DNA from: Salinibacillus aidingensis
GTDB lineage: Bacteria; Bacillota; Bacilli; Bacillales; Alkalibacillaceae
DNA: 64,000 nt
Assembly: GCF_039522525.1 (NCBI RefSeq)
Contig: NZ_BAAADO010000007.1
Coordinates: 99,979 to 163,978, forward strand
Direction of reading: 5' to 3'
The notes beneath the pieces are model-generated. The model did not search any database and was not told where the DNA came from. It was given only the letters and a program-made list of their open reading frames with translations. This document shows, in pieces, positions 32,827 to 41,865 of this stretch (positions are counted from its first letter, which is position 1; each line of letters begins with the position of its first letter). A program made the translations under genes and the position numbers.

Positions 32827-34944
32827 CTATTGATTCTTGACCCGCAAAAGCCTTAATGCGTTCAGGGTTACCAGCAACGTGGCTCCCATGTCAGCGAATA
32901 TAGCAATCCATAGGGTTAACCATCCCGGAATCACCAGCAGTAATGCTACAAGTTTGATCCCAATAGCAAAGCTGATATTTTGCTTTATGATGGATAGAGC
33001 TCTTTTGCTTAGACGAATAGTGAATGGGAGCTTGGACAGGTCATCTCCCATTAAGGCAAGATCAGCTGTTTCGAGAGCGGTGTCAGTGCCTGCTCCCCCC
33101 ATTGCAATGCCCACATCAGCTGTTGCAAGGGCTGGGGCATCATTAATCCCATCGCCAACCATGCCGACTTTTCCATATTTCTTTTGATATTCTTTAATAA
33201 AATTCAATTTTTCCTGGGGCAGCAGCTGAGCCTTTGTATGTTTGACCCCAATTTCCTTTGCTATAGCGTTAGCCGTTTGTTCATGGTCACCTGTAAGCAT
33301 AAACGTATTGGACATATCCAGATTATGAATCTGCTTCAGGATACTTTGGCTTTCTGCTCTTGGTTCATCTCTTACTGCAAAGATCCCTATAATATCGGAT
33401 TCATCACCATAGAGCATTACGGTTTTCCCATCTTCCTGAAGACTTGCGATTTGCTGGTTTACAGAATCAGCTGTACCACGCTGAATTATATCAAGGGCTA
33501 ATTCAGCATTTCCCATCCAGTAGGTTTTATTTTCAAGCTGTCCTTTAATCCCTTTTCCTGTTATAGAAGTGAAATCGGCTATGTGAATACCCTCTGATAC
33601 TCCCATGTTTTCTGTATAGGCAACAAGAGCCTGCCCTAATGGATGCTGGGAATGAGATTCCAGGCTTTGAATGATGGCTAAATGCTTCCGATGATCTTCA
33701 TCCTTCAGCCATTGTACATCAGTAACTTTTGGTGTTCCATTCGTCAGCGTCCCGGTTTTATCAAAAGCGATGGCATTTAATGCACCGATTCCCTCAAGAT
33801 AAATTCCACCTTTAATCAATACACCATTTCGTGCAGCTGTCCCGATAGCAGTTACGATGGCAACAGGTGTAGAAACGACCAGTGCACAAGGACATCCAAC
33901 CACTAATACGGCAAGCCCCTGATAAATCCAGTCGCTCCAAGAAGCCCCAAATAGTGGCGGAATGACAGCCACCAGAAGAGCGATAGCCATGATTGCTGGT
34001 GTATAATACTTGGCAAACTTATCAATAAATGCTTGTGCAGGTGCTTTTTCGGACTGGGCCTCCTCAACAAGATGAATGATTTTAGCGAGGGTAGTATCTT
34101 CAGAGGTTTTCGTTACCTCAACTTCCAGGAAGCCTTCTTCGTTTAAAGTTCCCGCGAACACTTCATCCCCTGGCTGCTTAGCCACAGGGACAGATTCACC
34201 AGTGATGGCCGCCTGGTTTACAGCTGAGCTTCCCTCTGTAACGATTCCATCCATAGCAATTTTCTGTCCGGGCTTTACCAATAATGTGTCGTGAACCCGG
34301 ATATCCTCTACTGCCAGCTCTGTCTCCTCGCCATTACGGCGGACAGTGGCGTGATTAGGGGTTAAATTCATAAGGGATTGAATCGAATCCCGTGCTTTAT
34401 CCATAGAAAAAGTTTCAAGCTTCTCACTGATGGCAAACAGGATAACGACAATGGCCCCTTCTCCCCACTCGCCTATAATCACTGCACCCGTCACGGCGAT
34501 AGCCATAAGGGTATTCATATCAAAATCAAGACGGAATAAATTTTTATATCCGTTCTTAAGAAGAGGGTAGCCGCTAATGAAAATGGCACCGAGAAAAGCG
34601 AGCAGTGTATAAAGGTGGTGGTCACCAACCTCTTCCTTGGACAGATATCCGACAAAGATTAATAGAGTTGAGATCATTAACAGGCTGTATTTTTGCCAGA
34701 ATGATTCCGGTTTTTCATTTTGTCTGCTTTTATCAGACTTTATTTTTAAATTTTCAAATGCTCCTGCTTTTTCCAGTTCTTCTATGGTTGTCTCACCAAA
34801 GACAGTAACTTTCGCCGCGCCAAAATTTACTTTTGCATCTTTCACACCATCCAGGTGCTTCACGTTCTCCTCGAACTTTCCGGCACAATTTGCTCAGGTT
34901 AATCCTTCAATACGATAAATGTCTTTTTGACCATATTCAGCCAT
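32827..34944 (-). CDS. cadA: Cd/Zn-transporting P-type ATPase with in-frame UGA at a metal-binding Cys codon
   Basis: This is a P1B-type metal exporter. The N-terminal HMA domain reads IYRIEGLT-stop-ANCAGKFE: the codon for the first Cys of CxxC is TGA at 34894-34896 (codon 17). The rest is intact: the membrane metal site GCPCALVVSTP, DKTGTLTNGT with the phosphorylated Asp, GDGINDAPALATADVG, and TM8 IFADMGATLL with the D-x-G of the Cd/Zn/Pb group. ATG 34944 has an excellent AAGGAGGTGA. After the TGA, GTG 34863 could restart a 678-residue protein behind GAGGAG. Without the metal-binding domain such pumps can still work; the effect here is unknown. Confidence 0.85.
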
Positions 34945-35015
34945 GATGATTCACCTCCTTGAAGCTCTGTAGTGTGGATAGCATTGTAAAATGATCTTTC
35001 ACTCGTATCGTATAG

Positions 35016-35039
35016 TAACGATTGTAAATGTCATTGTTA
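35016..35039. promoter_or_regulatory. Candidate operator of cadA
   Basis: TAACGATTG (35016-35024) and CATTGTTA (35032-35039) form an imperfect inverted repeat around seven bases, between the cadA promoter and start codon. A metal-responsive ArsR/CadC-type or MerR-type repressor site is possible; no regulator gene is adjacent. Confidence 0.3.
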
Positions 35040-35062
35040 AAAAAGTCTGTAATCTTGATTGT

Positions 35063-35091
35063 ATTATATTCAACGGTTATTTGCGAGTCAA
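35063..35091 (-). promoter_or_regulatory. Promoter of cadA
   Basis: On the minus strand TTGACT (35091-35086), 17-base spacer, TATAAT (35068-35063). It is a near-perfect SigA promoter about 120 bases before the cadA start. Confidence 0.75.
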
Positions 35092-35177
35092 TGAAAGGAA
35101 GAAATGAAAGACATTTGGTTTGAAATGCTATATAATGTTGAAAAAATCTTTTTAATCTGGCATCAGGGAGGATAAAC

Positions 35178-35672
35178 ATGATTCGGGAAGCCTTATACTC
35201 AGATATACCAGTGATTATGAATCTGGTAAAAGCATCTATAGAGATCATGCAGGAAGAGGGAAATGATCAGTGGGGGGAGGAGTACCCGCTTGCTGAGCAC
35301 TATGAAGGTGACATAAAGGCAAATCAACTATATGTATATGAGGATGAGGAAGGTGTAAAAGGGGCTGCCTGTATTAGTGACCATGGGCATCATGAGTATC
35401 ATGAGATTGCCTGGTCCTATGATGAACCCTATCTTTGTATCAAACGCCTGGCTGTTGATCCATTAGAACGAAAAAGCGGGATTGGGCTTTCGTTTTATGA
35501 AAAGGCCCAGGAGTTGGCTCTGGCACAGGGAATACATACGATTCGTACAGATACCTACTCCAAAAATAAGGGTGCAGTAAGGCTGTTTGAAAAGGCTGGT
35601 TATCATTTTGTTGAAGAGAGAATCAATGAGGGGAAGGAAGCACCGTTTTATTATTATGAAAAAAGATTCTAA
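35178..35672 (+). CDS. GNAT family N-acetyltransferase
   Basis: This is a 164-residue GNAT protein. MIREALYSDIPVIMNLV is the N-terminal strand-helix, CIKRLAVDPLERKSGIGLSF (residues about 93-112) holds the acetyl-CoA loop and RLFEKAGYHFVEER near 137 the late motif. ATG 35178 follows CAGGGAGGA. It is divergent from cadA with 233 bases between. The substrate is not evident. Confidence 0.85.
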   Translation: MIREALYSDIPVIMNLVKASIEIMQEEGNDQWGEEYPLAEHYEGDIKANQLYVYEDEEGVKGAACISDHGHHEYHEIAWSYDEPYLCIKRLAVDPLERKSGIGLSFYEKAQELALAQGIHTIRTDTYSKNKGAVRLFEKAGYHFVEERINEGKEAPFYYYEKRF

Positions 35673-35682
35673 ACATCATAAA

Positions 35683-35715
35683 AAGCCTAAATGGGGAGTC
35701 ATACCATTTAGGCTT
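35683..35715. terminator. Bidirectional terminator between two acetyltransferase genes
   Basis: AAGCCTAAATGG (35683-35694) pairs perfectly with CCATTTAGGCTT (35704-35715). The T run is on the minus strand (CTTTTTATG), so it mainly ends the RimL-like gene. Confidence 0.8.
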
Positions 35716-35724
35716 ATTATGAAG

Positions 35725-36264
35725 TCACTTCCAATCGCGAGCCAGCATTGAATAGAGGACAATATCATGAAACTGACCGTAAAGGTTTTCGCCATCTCGC
35801 TGAATGCCTTCCTGAGTAAAATGTAGACGTTCAGGAATAGCTCGGCTCTTTTTGTTATTCACTCCACAGCGTATTTCGACACGATTTAGCTTATATTCTT
35901 TAAAACTATAGTCAAGTAATCCTTTTGCTGCGCGTGTAATTATACCCTTTCCCTGGTAATCTTCTGCAATCCAGTACCCAAGAGAAGTCTGTTTATTACC
36001 CCAATCAATACCATGGTAGCCAATCATACCGGCGAGTTCTTTGTTATATAAAATACCAGCCTGGAAGCCGTCATTATCGGCAAATTGCTTAAGCCACATG
36101 TCAATGACAGGTTTGTAATCGTCAGGGGAATTCATTTTGTCCACCCAAGGGAGCCATTGGCGCAAATAGGACCGGTTATGGTGGACAAGTTCAAATAATT
36201 CTTTAGAGTCCTTATGTTCCAACAGTTTTAATTCTAGATTTTTATCAATGGTAAATGTAAACAT
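35725..36264 (-). CDS. RimJ/RimL-type N-acetyltransferase
   Basis: This is a 179-residue ribosomal-protein-serine acetyltransferase-like GNAT (YdaF/RimL group). LVHHNRSYLRQWLPWVD near residue 25 and LGYWIAEDYQGKGIITRAAK near 93-112 (acetyl-CoA loop QGKGI) are typical. The expected late RVLEKLGF segment reads SRAIPERLHFTQEG, a slightly divergent form. The start at 36264 (MFTFTIDKNLE) follows GAGGGGGA. It begins 20 bases after the pepF stop, so the two are probably cotranscribed. Confidence 0.85.
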   Translation of the reverse strand: MFTFTIDKNLELKLLEHKDSKELFELVHHNRSYLRQWLPWVDKMNSPDDYKPVIDMWLKQFADNDGFQAGILYNKELAGMIGYHGIDWGNKQTSLGYWIAEDYQGKGIITRAAKGLLDYSFKEYKLNRVEIRCGVNNKKSRAIPERLHFTQEGIQRDGENLYGQFHDIVLYSMLARDWK

Positions 36265-36284
36265 TAAATCATCCCCCTCGTATT

Positions 36285-38078
36285 TTAGTGAGTCAGCTTC
36301 AAAAAGGCTTCCACATCTTCCATACAAAGCTTAATCCCTTTCTCCCAGAAGGCTTCTTTTGTGATATCCTCACCTAAATGCTTCATGACTAAATCTTCAA
36401 CAGGCATAATGGCTGTATCACGAAGCAGAGCCATATATTTTTCTTCGTAGCTTGCCCCTTCTTCACGTGCCTTGGCATAAATGCTTAAAGAAAACAGGTA
36501 GCCAAAGGTGTATGGAAAGTTATAAAATGGAACATCTGTAATATAGAAATGGAGCTTGGAGGCCCAAAAATGCGGATGAGCTTCTCCAAGGGTATCTGCA
36601 TAAGCTTCCCGCTGTGCTTCCTCCATTAACTCATTCAGACGTTGAGCCGGAACAATACCCTGTTTTCGTTCCTCATAAAACCGTGTTTCAAACAGGAAGC
36701 GGGCGTGAATGTTCATAAACATTGCCACACTCCTCTGTAGCTTAGCTTCCAGAAGTGATTTTTTCTGTTCATCGGTTTCCGCCTCTTGAACGGCTGCATC
36801 TGAAACAATCGACTCGGCAAAGGTTGATGCGGTCTCGGCCACATTCATGGCATAATCCCGGTTTAAAGGATGCGTATTTTGTAATGTGTAAGTGTGAAAC
36901 GCATGCCCTAATTCGTGAGCTAATGTGGCTACATTGGACATGGAACCGTTATAGGTCATGAAAATTCTTGATTGATCACTTAATGGAAAGGAGGTACAAA
37001 AGCCACCTGGACGTTTGCCAGGGCGATCTTCTGCTTCAATCCATGAATCATCCAATGCCTTTTCGGCAAACTGAGCCATGTTCGGACCAAACGTGCGGAA
37101 ATGCTTTATAATAAATTTCGCCCCTTCTTGAAAGGATAAGGTCTGATCTGCGCTGGATAGAGGTGCATTCAAATCTTGCCAGTCCAGCTTGTCTTTCCCT
37201 AAGAGTTCTGCCTTTCGATTCAGATAATCTGCAAATGGCTTTTTATGTTTCGCAATCGCATTCCACATCGCATTAAGCGTTGATTTTTTCATACGATTGT
37301 ATTCCAGGGGTTCCTTTAGTACATCATCCCAACCCCGCCTTTCATAGACATTAAGTCTGAAACCGGCCATATGGTTTAACGTTTTGGCAAAAAGCTCTTC
37401 TTTTTCACTCCAGGCTTCTTCCAGACGGTCAAACACCTCTTTTCGAACCTCAGGGTCACCGTGTGCAGAGAGGTTGTCTGCCTGTCCAACCGATACCTCC
37501 TGTTTCTTCCCATCCAAAGTAACCGGTATCGTCATAGATCCGACAATCGTATCATACATTTGTCCCCAGCCATGATAGCCATCAACAGATAAGGATTCAA
37601 TGAGAGCCTCTTCTGTTTCTGAAAGCTTGTCTTTTGCATTTTTACGCCACTCATTTAATACAAAGGTTAGTTCTGATAGCTTCGGATGCTGCAACAAATC
37701 AACCCAGACCGCATCGTCAGTTAATGCTAATTTTTGCTGCAGGATGTTGAAAGCTGTGGAGAACTGGGCACTTAAATCGGTCATTCGACTTCTAAGGACA
37801 TTGGCTTGTTTATCATGGATGTCCTGGGCCTCTAAACAGCTTACAAAAGCTCCGGCTTGTTCCAGATTCATCAGGATATCTTTTCCCTGGTCAATGAAAT
37901 CAGCTACTGTATTTACATCATCACTTTTACTGGGCGTTTCAAATGCTTGCAGCTCTTTGGAAAAGTTATCGGTCATGCTGCTTAATTGTTCTAAATGATG
38001 GTGGAATTCCGGTGATTGACTTCCACCTGGAAAGATCGATTCTAAATCCCATACCTCTGAATAATTCGTTTTGCTCAT
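36285..38078 (-). CDS. pepF: Oligoendopeptidase F family (M3) metallopeptidase
   Basis: This is a cytosolic zinc oligopeptidase of 597 residues. The HExxH motif is in VATLAHELGHAFHTY near residue 385, with the downstream Glu in NVAETASTFAES (ETAS..E) about 25 residues later. The helical N-terminal half is as usual for PepF/M3. ATG 38078 has AAGGAGGAG. It heads a two-gene unit with the RimL-like acetyltransferase. Confidence 0.92.
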   Translation of the reverse strand: MSKTNYSEVWDLESIFPGGSQSPEFHHHLEQLSSMTDNFSKELQAFETPSKSDDVNTVADFIDQGKDILMNLEQAGAFVSCLEAQDIHDKQANVLRSRMTDLSAQFSTAFNILQQKLALTDDAVWVDLLQHPKLSELTFVLNEWRKNAKDKLSETEEALIESLSVDGYHGWGQMYDTIVGSMTIPVTLDGKKQEVSVGQADNLSAHGDPEVRKEVFDRLEEAWSEKEELFAKTLNHMAGFRLNVYERRGWDDVLKEPLEYNRMKKSTLNAMWNAIAKHKKPFADYLNRKAELLGKDKLDWQDLNAPLSSADQTLSFQEGAKFIIKHFRTFGPNMAQFAEKALDDSWIEAEDRPGKRPGGFCTSFPLSDQSRIFMTYNGSMSNVATLAHELGHAFHTYTLQNTHPLNRDYAMNVAETASTFAESIVSDAAVQEAETDEQKKSLLEAKLQRSVAMFMNIHARFLFETRFYEERKQGIVPAQRLNELMEEAQREAYADTLGEAHPHFWASKLHFYITDVPFYNFPYTFGYLFSLSIYAKAREEGASYEEKYMALLRDTAIMPVEDLVMKHLGEDITKEAFWEKGIKLCMEDVEAFLKLTH

Positions 38079-38166
38079 GTTGCTCCTCCTTCTATTTGTT
38101 CTTGTATCAATGTGTGCTCCATCCGCTGTAATGGAAGGTGACTTAGTCCATCATTAAAAGAAGAAT

Positions 38167-38826
38167 TTAAACGAATTTGTTGGCTATCCGTTTTTCCAGT
38201 GACTTGCGTAAAGTTTTGGATAGCCCATCTACAGCTAAAATTTCTTCTATTTTTTCCTGGTTTTTGGGGTCAAAAAATTTTACATGGTTCACAAAGGAAA
38301 CAGAAACTTGAGTTGCGTCTCGTTCTTTTAGATATAAGGCATCACCAGGATTTACGTAGCCTTCCTCAAGAACCCGGAGTAAAAATCCTGTATTACCCTG
38401 ATCCCTCATTAGCCTCGCTAAATCCGGAACGTTATAGCGGGTGGCAATTTTATGGCAAGGGGTACGTGGCTCTGTCACTTGAATGACGGCTTCTCCCAAT
38501 TGAAAGATATCCCCTATATGGGTGTTGTCCTCGGTTATTCCTGTTGAACTGAGATTTTCCCCGAATAAGGCGGTATGGTTTTCAACACCCTCTAAAATTT
38601 CCTGCCAGTATGTATAATGCTCAGATGGATACAGGCACAAGGCTTTTTCTGTACCTCCATGTCCTTTAAATTCCTGCTGATCTTCAAGAAAGCCCGTCTT
38701 ACTGACATAAGCGGGTTCTGTGATGGGACGTTTGCGCATCGCTGTCTTCAAGGTTTTTTCACCATAATGCAGGGTTTCGATTCTTCCAACATTGATGGAC
38801 TTAAGCGGAAAGGCTTTATACTTCAT
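38167..38826 (-). CDS. MOSC domain protein (YiiM-like)
   Basis: This is a 219-residue protein with a MOSC domain at about residues 30-165. GLEDQQEFKGHGGTEKALCLYP-type segment (here FLEDQQEFKGHGGTEKALCL), FGENLSSTGI near 88, and the conserved Cys in TEPRTPCHKIA near 123 are visible, followed by the C-terminal 3-alpha domain. MOSC proteins of this type (YiiM) reduce N-hydroxylated compounds with a molybdenum cofactor. Start ATG 38826; an R1 repeat copy begins 19 bases upstream of it. Confidence 0.88.
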   Translation of the reverse strand: MKYKAFPLKSINVGRIETLHYGEKTLKTAMRKRPITEPAYVSKTGFLEDQQEFKGHGGTEKALCLYPSEHYTYWQEILEGVENHTALFGENLSSTGITEDNTHIGDIFQLGEAVIQVTEPRTPCHKIATRYNVPDLARLMRDQGNTGFLLRVLEEGYVNPGDALYLKERDATQVSVSFVNHVKFFDPKNQEKIEEILAVDGLSKTLRKSLEKRIANKFV

Positions 38827-38844
38827 TGTGAGTTCCTCCAGAAT

Positions 38845-39004
38845 TTATCACGTATTAACTGGCCGTAATACCCCTACTTCAAGTCTTGAGGGTACCCCAA
38901 CAAGACGAAGTGGGGGATAAACGGCCAGTAAATTCCTGATAAGTTCAACTAACCATCAGTGGGGGATGGAGAAAACCCCCACTGATAGAAGTTTCACTTT
39001 ATGG
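38845..39004 (+). repeat. R1 repeat, full copy A
   Basis: This is a structured repeat of about 160 bp. It opens TTATCACGTATTA, then ACTGGCCGT (38858-38866) pairing with ACGGCCAGT (38921-38929), inside which CCCCTACTTC faces GAAGTGGGG. The linker CCTGATAAGTTCAACTAAC follows, then a right hairpin ATCAGTGGGGG/CCCCCACTGAT and the tail GAAGTTTCACTTTATGG. Five further copies are listed below. It occupies the spacer upstream of the MOSC gene. Confidence 0.85.
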
Positions 39005-39076
39005 AATTATGTAGTATTTTAGCACAAATTTCATCGGTAACGTTTGATTAATTATAAAATTCTGTTAATCCATACA

Positions 39077-39107
39077 CAAAAAAATCTCCCAAATAAAATT
39101 GGGAGAT
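39077..39107 (-). terminator. Terminator of the luciferase-like gene
   Basis: ATCTCCCAA and TTGGGAGAT form a nine-base stem. On the minus strand it is followed by a run of seven T; it lies 34 bases after the stop of the gene at 39141. Confidence 0.85.
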
Positions 39108-39140
39108 AAGCTGTGGGAACGAACTTCAAAATTTGTATCC

Positions 39141-40142
39141 TTAAACTTCCTCCTGAAAAGCATCCATAATCAGTTTGTAGGATTCGAAGCGTTTTTCAGC
39201 AGAAGTGGCAATGGTATTAACAATGATTTCTTCAACTCCATAGGACTGAGCCAGCTGTTCAAGCTGTTCCTTCACCTGCTTGGGATTCCCGACAATCATA
39301 CGCTGGCGATTATAACGGACCCGCTCAAGTTCGAAGGGGGTATAGGGATAATCCATAGCTTCCCCCGGTTCAGGATATTCATGACGGAAATCCCCATTTT
39401 CCACGCGTAACAGCTGAAGATCAAGGGTGCTGGCAAGGTATTCAGCTTCCTCCTCTGTTTTGGCACAGACGACAAAAATCGCTACACTTCCCTGTGGCTC
39501 CTTCTGCTGGGCAGATGGCTGAAAGTGTTCATAATAATCCTTCATGGCATCGATGCCACCGTCCCCATTAATAAACTGTGCAAAGGTGTAGGATGTTCCT
39601 GACTGTGCAGCAAGGGATGCACTGTTGGTACTGGAGCCCAGCATCCAAATGGGCGGGGCTGTATCCCCAAGCGGTGTAGCAGATACTTGATAGGTCGGGT
39701 GTTTTCCTCCCCGTATATAATTCATTAATTCCTGCACCTGCTGAGGATATTCTTTGACATTCGGATATTTTCCTTTATTTAAAGCATAATTCACGCCAGG
39801 CATCCCTCCCGGAGCTCTGCCCACCCCCAGGTCAATTCGTCCAGGGTATAACGATTCCAGAACACGAAAAACCTCTGCAACCTTATAAGCGCTGTAATGG
39901 GGGAGGAGTACGCCTCCTGTACCCACACGAATATGTTTTGTATGAGCCGCTAAATGAGTGATAAGAATTTCAGGTGCTGAACCGGCGAGCATTTTTGTAC
40001 TGTGATGCTCCGATACCCAAAAACGGTGATAACCAAGTTTGTCTGTCCATTGGGCAAGCTCGGTTGTCTGCTTGAGGGCATCCCGGGCGGTTGCACCAGG
40101 TAATAGTGGTGATTGGTCCAATACACTTAATTTTATTGACAT
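39141..40142 (-). CDS. LLM-class flavin-dependent oxidoreductase (MsnO8-like)
   Basis: This is a bacterial luciferase-like monooxygenase of 333 residues. KLSVLDQSPLLPGAT at the N-terminus, YHRFWVSEHHSTKMLAGSAPE near residue 40-60, VGTGGVLLPHYSAYKVAEVF near 77 and IDLGVGRAPGG near 106 are diagnostic of the MsnO8 subgroup. It should use FMN supplied by a reductase. The start at 40142 (MSIKLSVLD) follows AAAGGATGGG; ATG 40151 overlaps that site. Confidence 0.9.
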   Translation of the reverse strand: MSIKLSVLDQSPLLPGATARDALKQTTELAQWTDKLGYHRFWVSEHHSTKMLAGSAPEILITHLAAHTKHIRVGTGGVLLPHYSAYKVAEVFRVLESLYPGRIDLGVGRAPGGMPGVNYALNKGKYPNVKEYPQQVQELMNYIRGGKHPTYQVSATPLGDTAPPIWMLGSSTNSASLAAQSGTSYTFAQFINGDGGIDAMKDYYEHFQPSAQQKEPQGSVAIFVVCAKTEEEAEYLASTLDLQLLRVENGDFRHEYPEPGEAMDYPYTPFELERVRYNRQRMIVGNPKQVKEQLEQLAQSYGVEEIIVNTIATSAEKRFESYKLIMDAFQEEV

Positions 40143-40288
40143 ATATCCCATCCTTTGAAAAGTTTCCCTTTATCCTTATTTTTCCCCTTATAGAAAATAA
40201 ATTCAATGATCCTGCCTGGAGGGGAAAAGAGGATTTTGCTGCTGTATAGCTAATTAGAATAATAGGACGATGAAAAGGGAGGGTTCAT

Positions 40289-40849
40289 ATGTCACAGGGA
40301 CATGCGCTTGTGATAGGTGGAACAGGCATGCTCTCAGAGGTAACAGTGTGGCTGAACAATAAGGGCTATTTTGTTTCTGTTATCGGCCGAAGAAAAGAGC
40401 GGTATCATCAATTAATGGAAAAGGTGGAATCGCCGGAGAATATCTCAAGCATTCTGGTTGATTACCATAAGACAGATGAACTGAGGCAGGCTTTAACAGA
40501 AGCCATAGAAAATCATGGAGCTTTTGACAGAGTGGTCGCCTGGGTGCACTCTTCTGCACCTGACGTGATCCCCACGTTATTAAAACTACAAGAACAATAT
40601 CATAGAGAAAAAGGGTTTGAATTGTTCCATGTCAAATCGAGTACTAGTTATTTTGTTGAAGAAGAAACACCTGAACTTCCTGACGGCTGTACATATTCTG
40701 AAATTTTTCTGGGCTTCAAACAATCTTCAGGACATTCCAGGTGGCTTACTCACGAGGAAATTTCAGAAGGGATAAAGGACTCCATCCATCATAGCCGTCC
40801 TCAGACCATTGTGGGGCAGATAGAGCCCTGGGAACAGCGGCCCCATTAG
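40289..40849 (+). CDS. Short-chain dehydrogenase-like protein
   Basis: This is a 186-residue Rossmann-fold protein. ALVIGGTGMLSEVTVWL at residues 6-22 is the nucleotide-binding loop, and VIGRRKERYHQL follows as the NADP-type Arg-Arg motif after beta2. There is no clear YxxxK catalytic pair, and the protein is shorter than typical SDRs, so it may be an atypical or non-catalytic member. ATG 40289 follows AGGGAGGG. Probably a single-gene unit. Confidence 0.75.
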   Translation: MSQGHALVIGGTGMLSEVTVWLNNKGYFVSVIGRRKERYHQLMEKVESPENISSILVDYHKTDELRQALTEAIENHGAFDRVVAWVHSSAPDVIPTLLKLQEQYHREKGFELFHVKSSTSYFVEEETPELPDGCTYSEIFLGFKQSSGHSRWLTHEEISEGIKDSIHHSRPQTIVGQIEPWEQRPH

Positions 40850-40860
40850 GAAAAATAAAG

Positions 40861-40880
40861 TTAATCAAACGTTTGTTTAA
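40861..40880. promoter_or_regulatory. 20-base near-perfect palindrome, candidate operator
   Basis: TTAATCAAACGTTTGTTTAA is palindromic except for one pair. It lies 41 bases before the ATG of the isochorismatase-like gene. TetR-family and related repressors often bind such sites, but no regulator is adjacent. Confidence 0.45.
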
Positions 40881-40921
40881 TAAGAAATTGCTTAGATAAA
40901 TCAGCAGAAAAAGGAGGAAGA

Positions 40922-41839
40922 ATGATGAGTCTGCAAGCATTTGAAAGAATAGTAGATGTCAACCGGATTGGGGAGCCTGACAACCAGCCATTAGGGAGTC
41001 TGCTTGCACAAAACCAGTCTGCCCGGAAGTCCAGCATGGATCAGGAAAAAACCCTCTTATTAGCCATTGATTTGCAGAATGATTTTATGGATGCAGGAGC
41101 ATTGGGGGTTCCAGGGGCAAAGCAGGACATGGAGCGGCTGCTGCATTTTATGTACCGGCATTTTGAAGACATAACCCATGTCATGGCATCGATTGATACT
41201 CATAAGCCTCAGCAGATTTTTCATCCCTGCTGGTGGCATGATGACAAAGGAAATGAACCGGAGCCTTTGACCATTATAGAGTGGAAGGATGTCAAAGAAG
41301 GAAAATGGTTGCCCCGTTTTTATCCGGAGCAAAGCAGAACTTATGTGCAAAAGCTGGAAGAGACAAGCAAGCAGAAACTGTGCATTTGGCCCTATCATTG
41401 TCTAAAAGGTTCCTATGGCGTCGCACTGGAAGGACAATTCGCGCGTATGGCCTATGTACACTCCTTATTGAGGGATTATGAGTTGAAAACCGTTGTGAAG
41501 GGAGAAGACCCACTGAGTGAAATGTATGGCATCCTTCAGCCTGAATACAGCGAAAAGAATTTAGTAAGAGAAGACGTGGTTGAACAAATCAAATCCTATG
41601 ACAATATCGTGGTTGCAGGACAGGCTAAGTCCCACTGTGTCATTGAGACGGTCAAACAGATCATTGAACATTTAAAGAAAGACCGAAACCATTTCCATCA
41701 TCTTTACGTATTAACAGATTGTATGAGCTCCATCCCGGGATTTGAAGAAGAAACCAATAAGGAATTTGCCCAATTAAAGGAGGACTATGGGATGCAGCTC
41801 ATTACTTCCGAAGAGTGGGCGAGCTTTAAGGGCAGGTAA
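40922..41839 (+). CDS. Cysteine hydrolase, isochorismatase/nicotinamidase-like
   Basis: This is a 305-residue isochorismatase-superfamily hydrolase. The catalytic Asp is in LLAIDLQNDFMDAGALGVPG near residue 50, the Lys-region CLKGSYGVALEG near 160-170 and the nucleophile Cys in AGQAKSHCVIETV near 240. The zinc-like segment SIDTHKPQQIFHPCWW fits the nicotinamidase group, but the protein has a 40-residue N-terminal extension and is longer than PncA. ATG 40922 or 40925 after AAAGGAGGAAG. Substrate unknown. Confidence 0.82.
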   Translation: MMSLQAFERIVDVNRIGEPDNQPLGSLLAQNQSARKSSMDQEKTLLLAIDLQNDFMDAGALGVPGAKQDMERLLHFMYRHFEDITHVMASIDTHKPQQIFHPCWWHDDKGNEPEPLTIIEWKDVKEGKWLPRFYPEQSRTYVQKLEETSKQKLCIWPYHCLKGSYGVALEGQFARMAYVHSLLRDYELKTVVKGEDPLSEMYGILQPEYSEKNLVREDVVEQIKSYDNIVVAGQAKSHCVIETVKQIIEHLKKDRNHFHHLYVLTDCMSSIPGFEEETNKEFAQLKEDYGMQLITSEEWASFKGR

Positions 41840-41865
41840 AATTTCTCGAAAAGGATGTACTGGAA

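Noticed and set aside
34861..34896. Selenocysteine insertion at the cadA UGA as a firm call
   Set aside because: The small stem after the UGA is weak, no Sec genes are visible, and the family needs only a Cys there; kept as a question under findings, not as an annotation.
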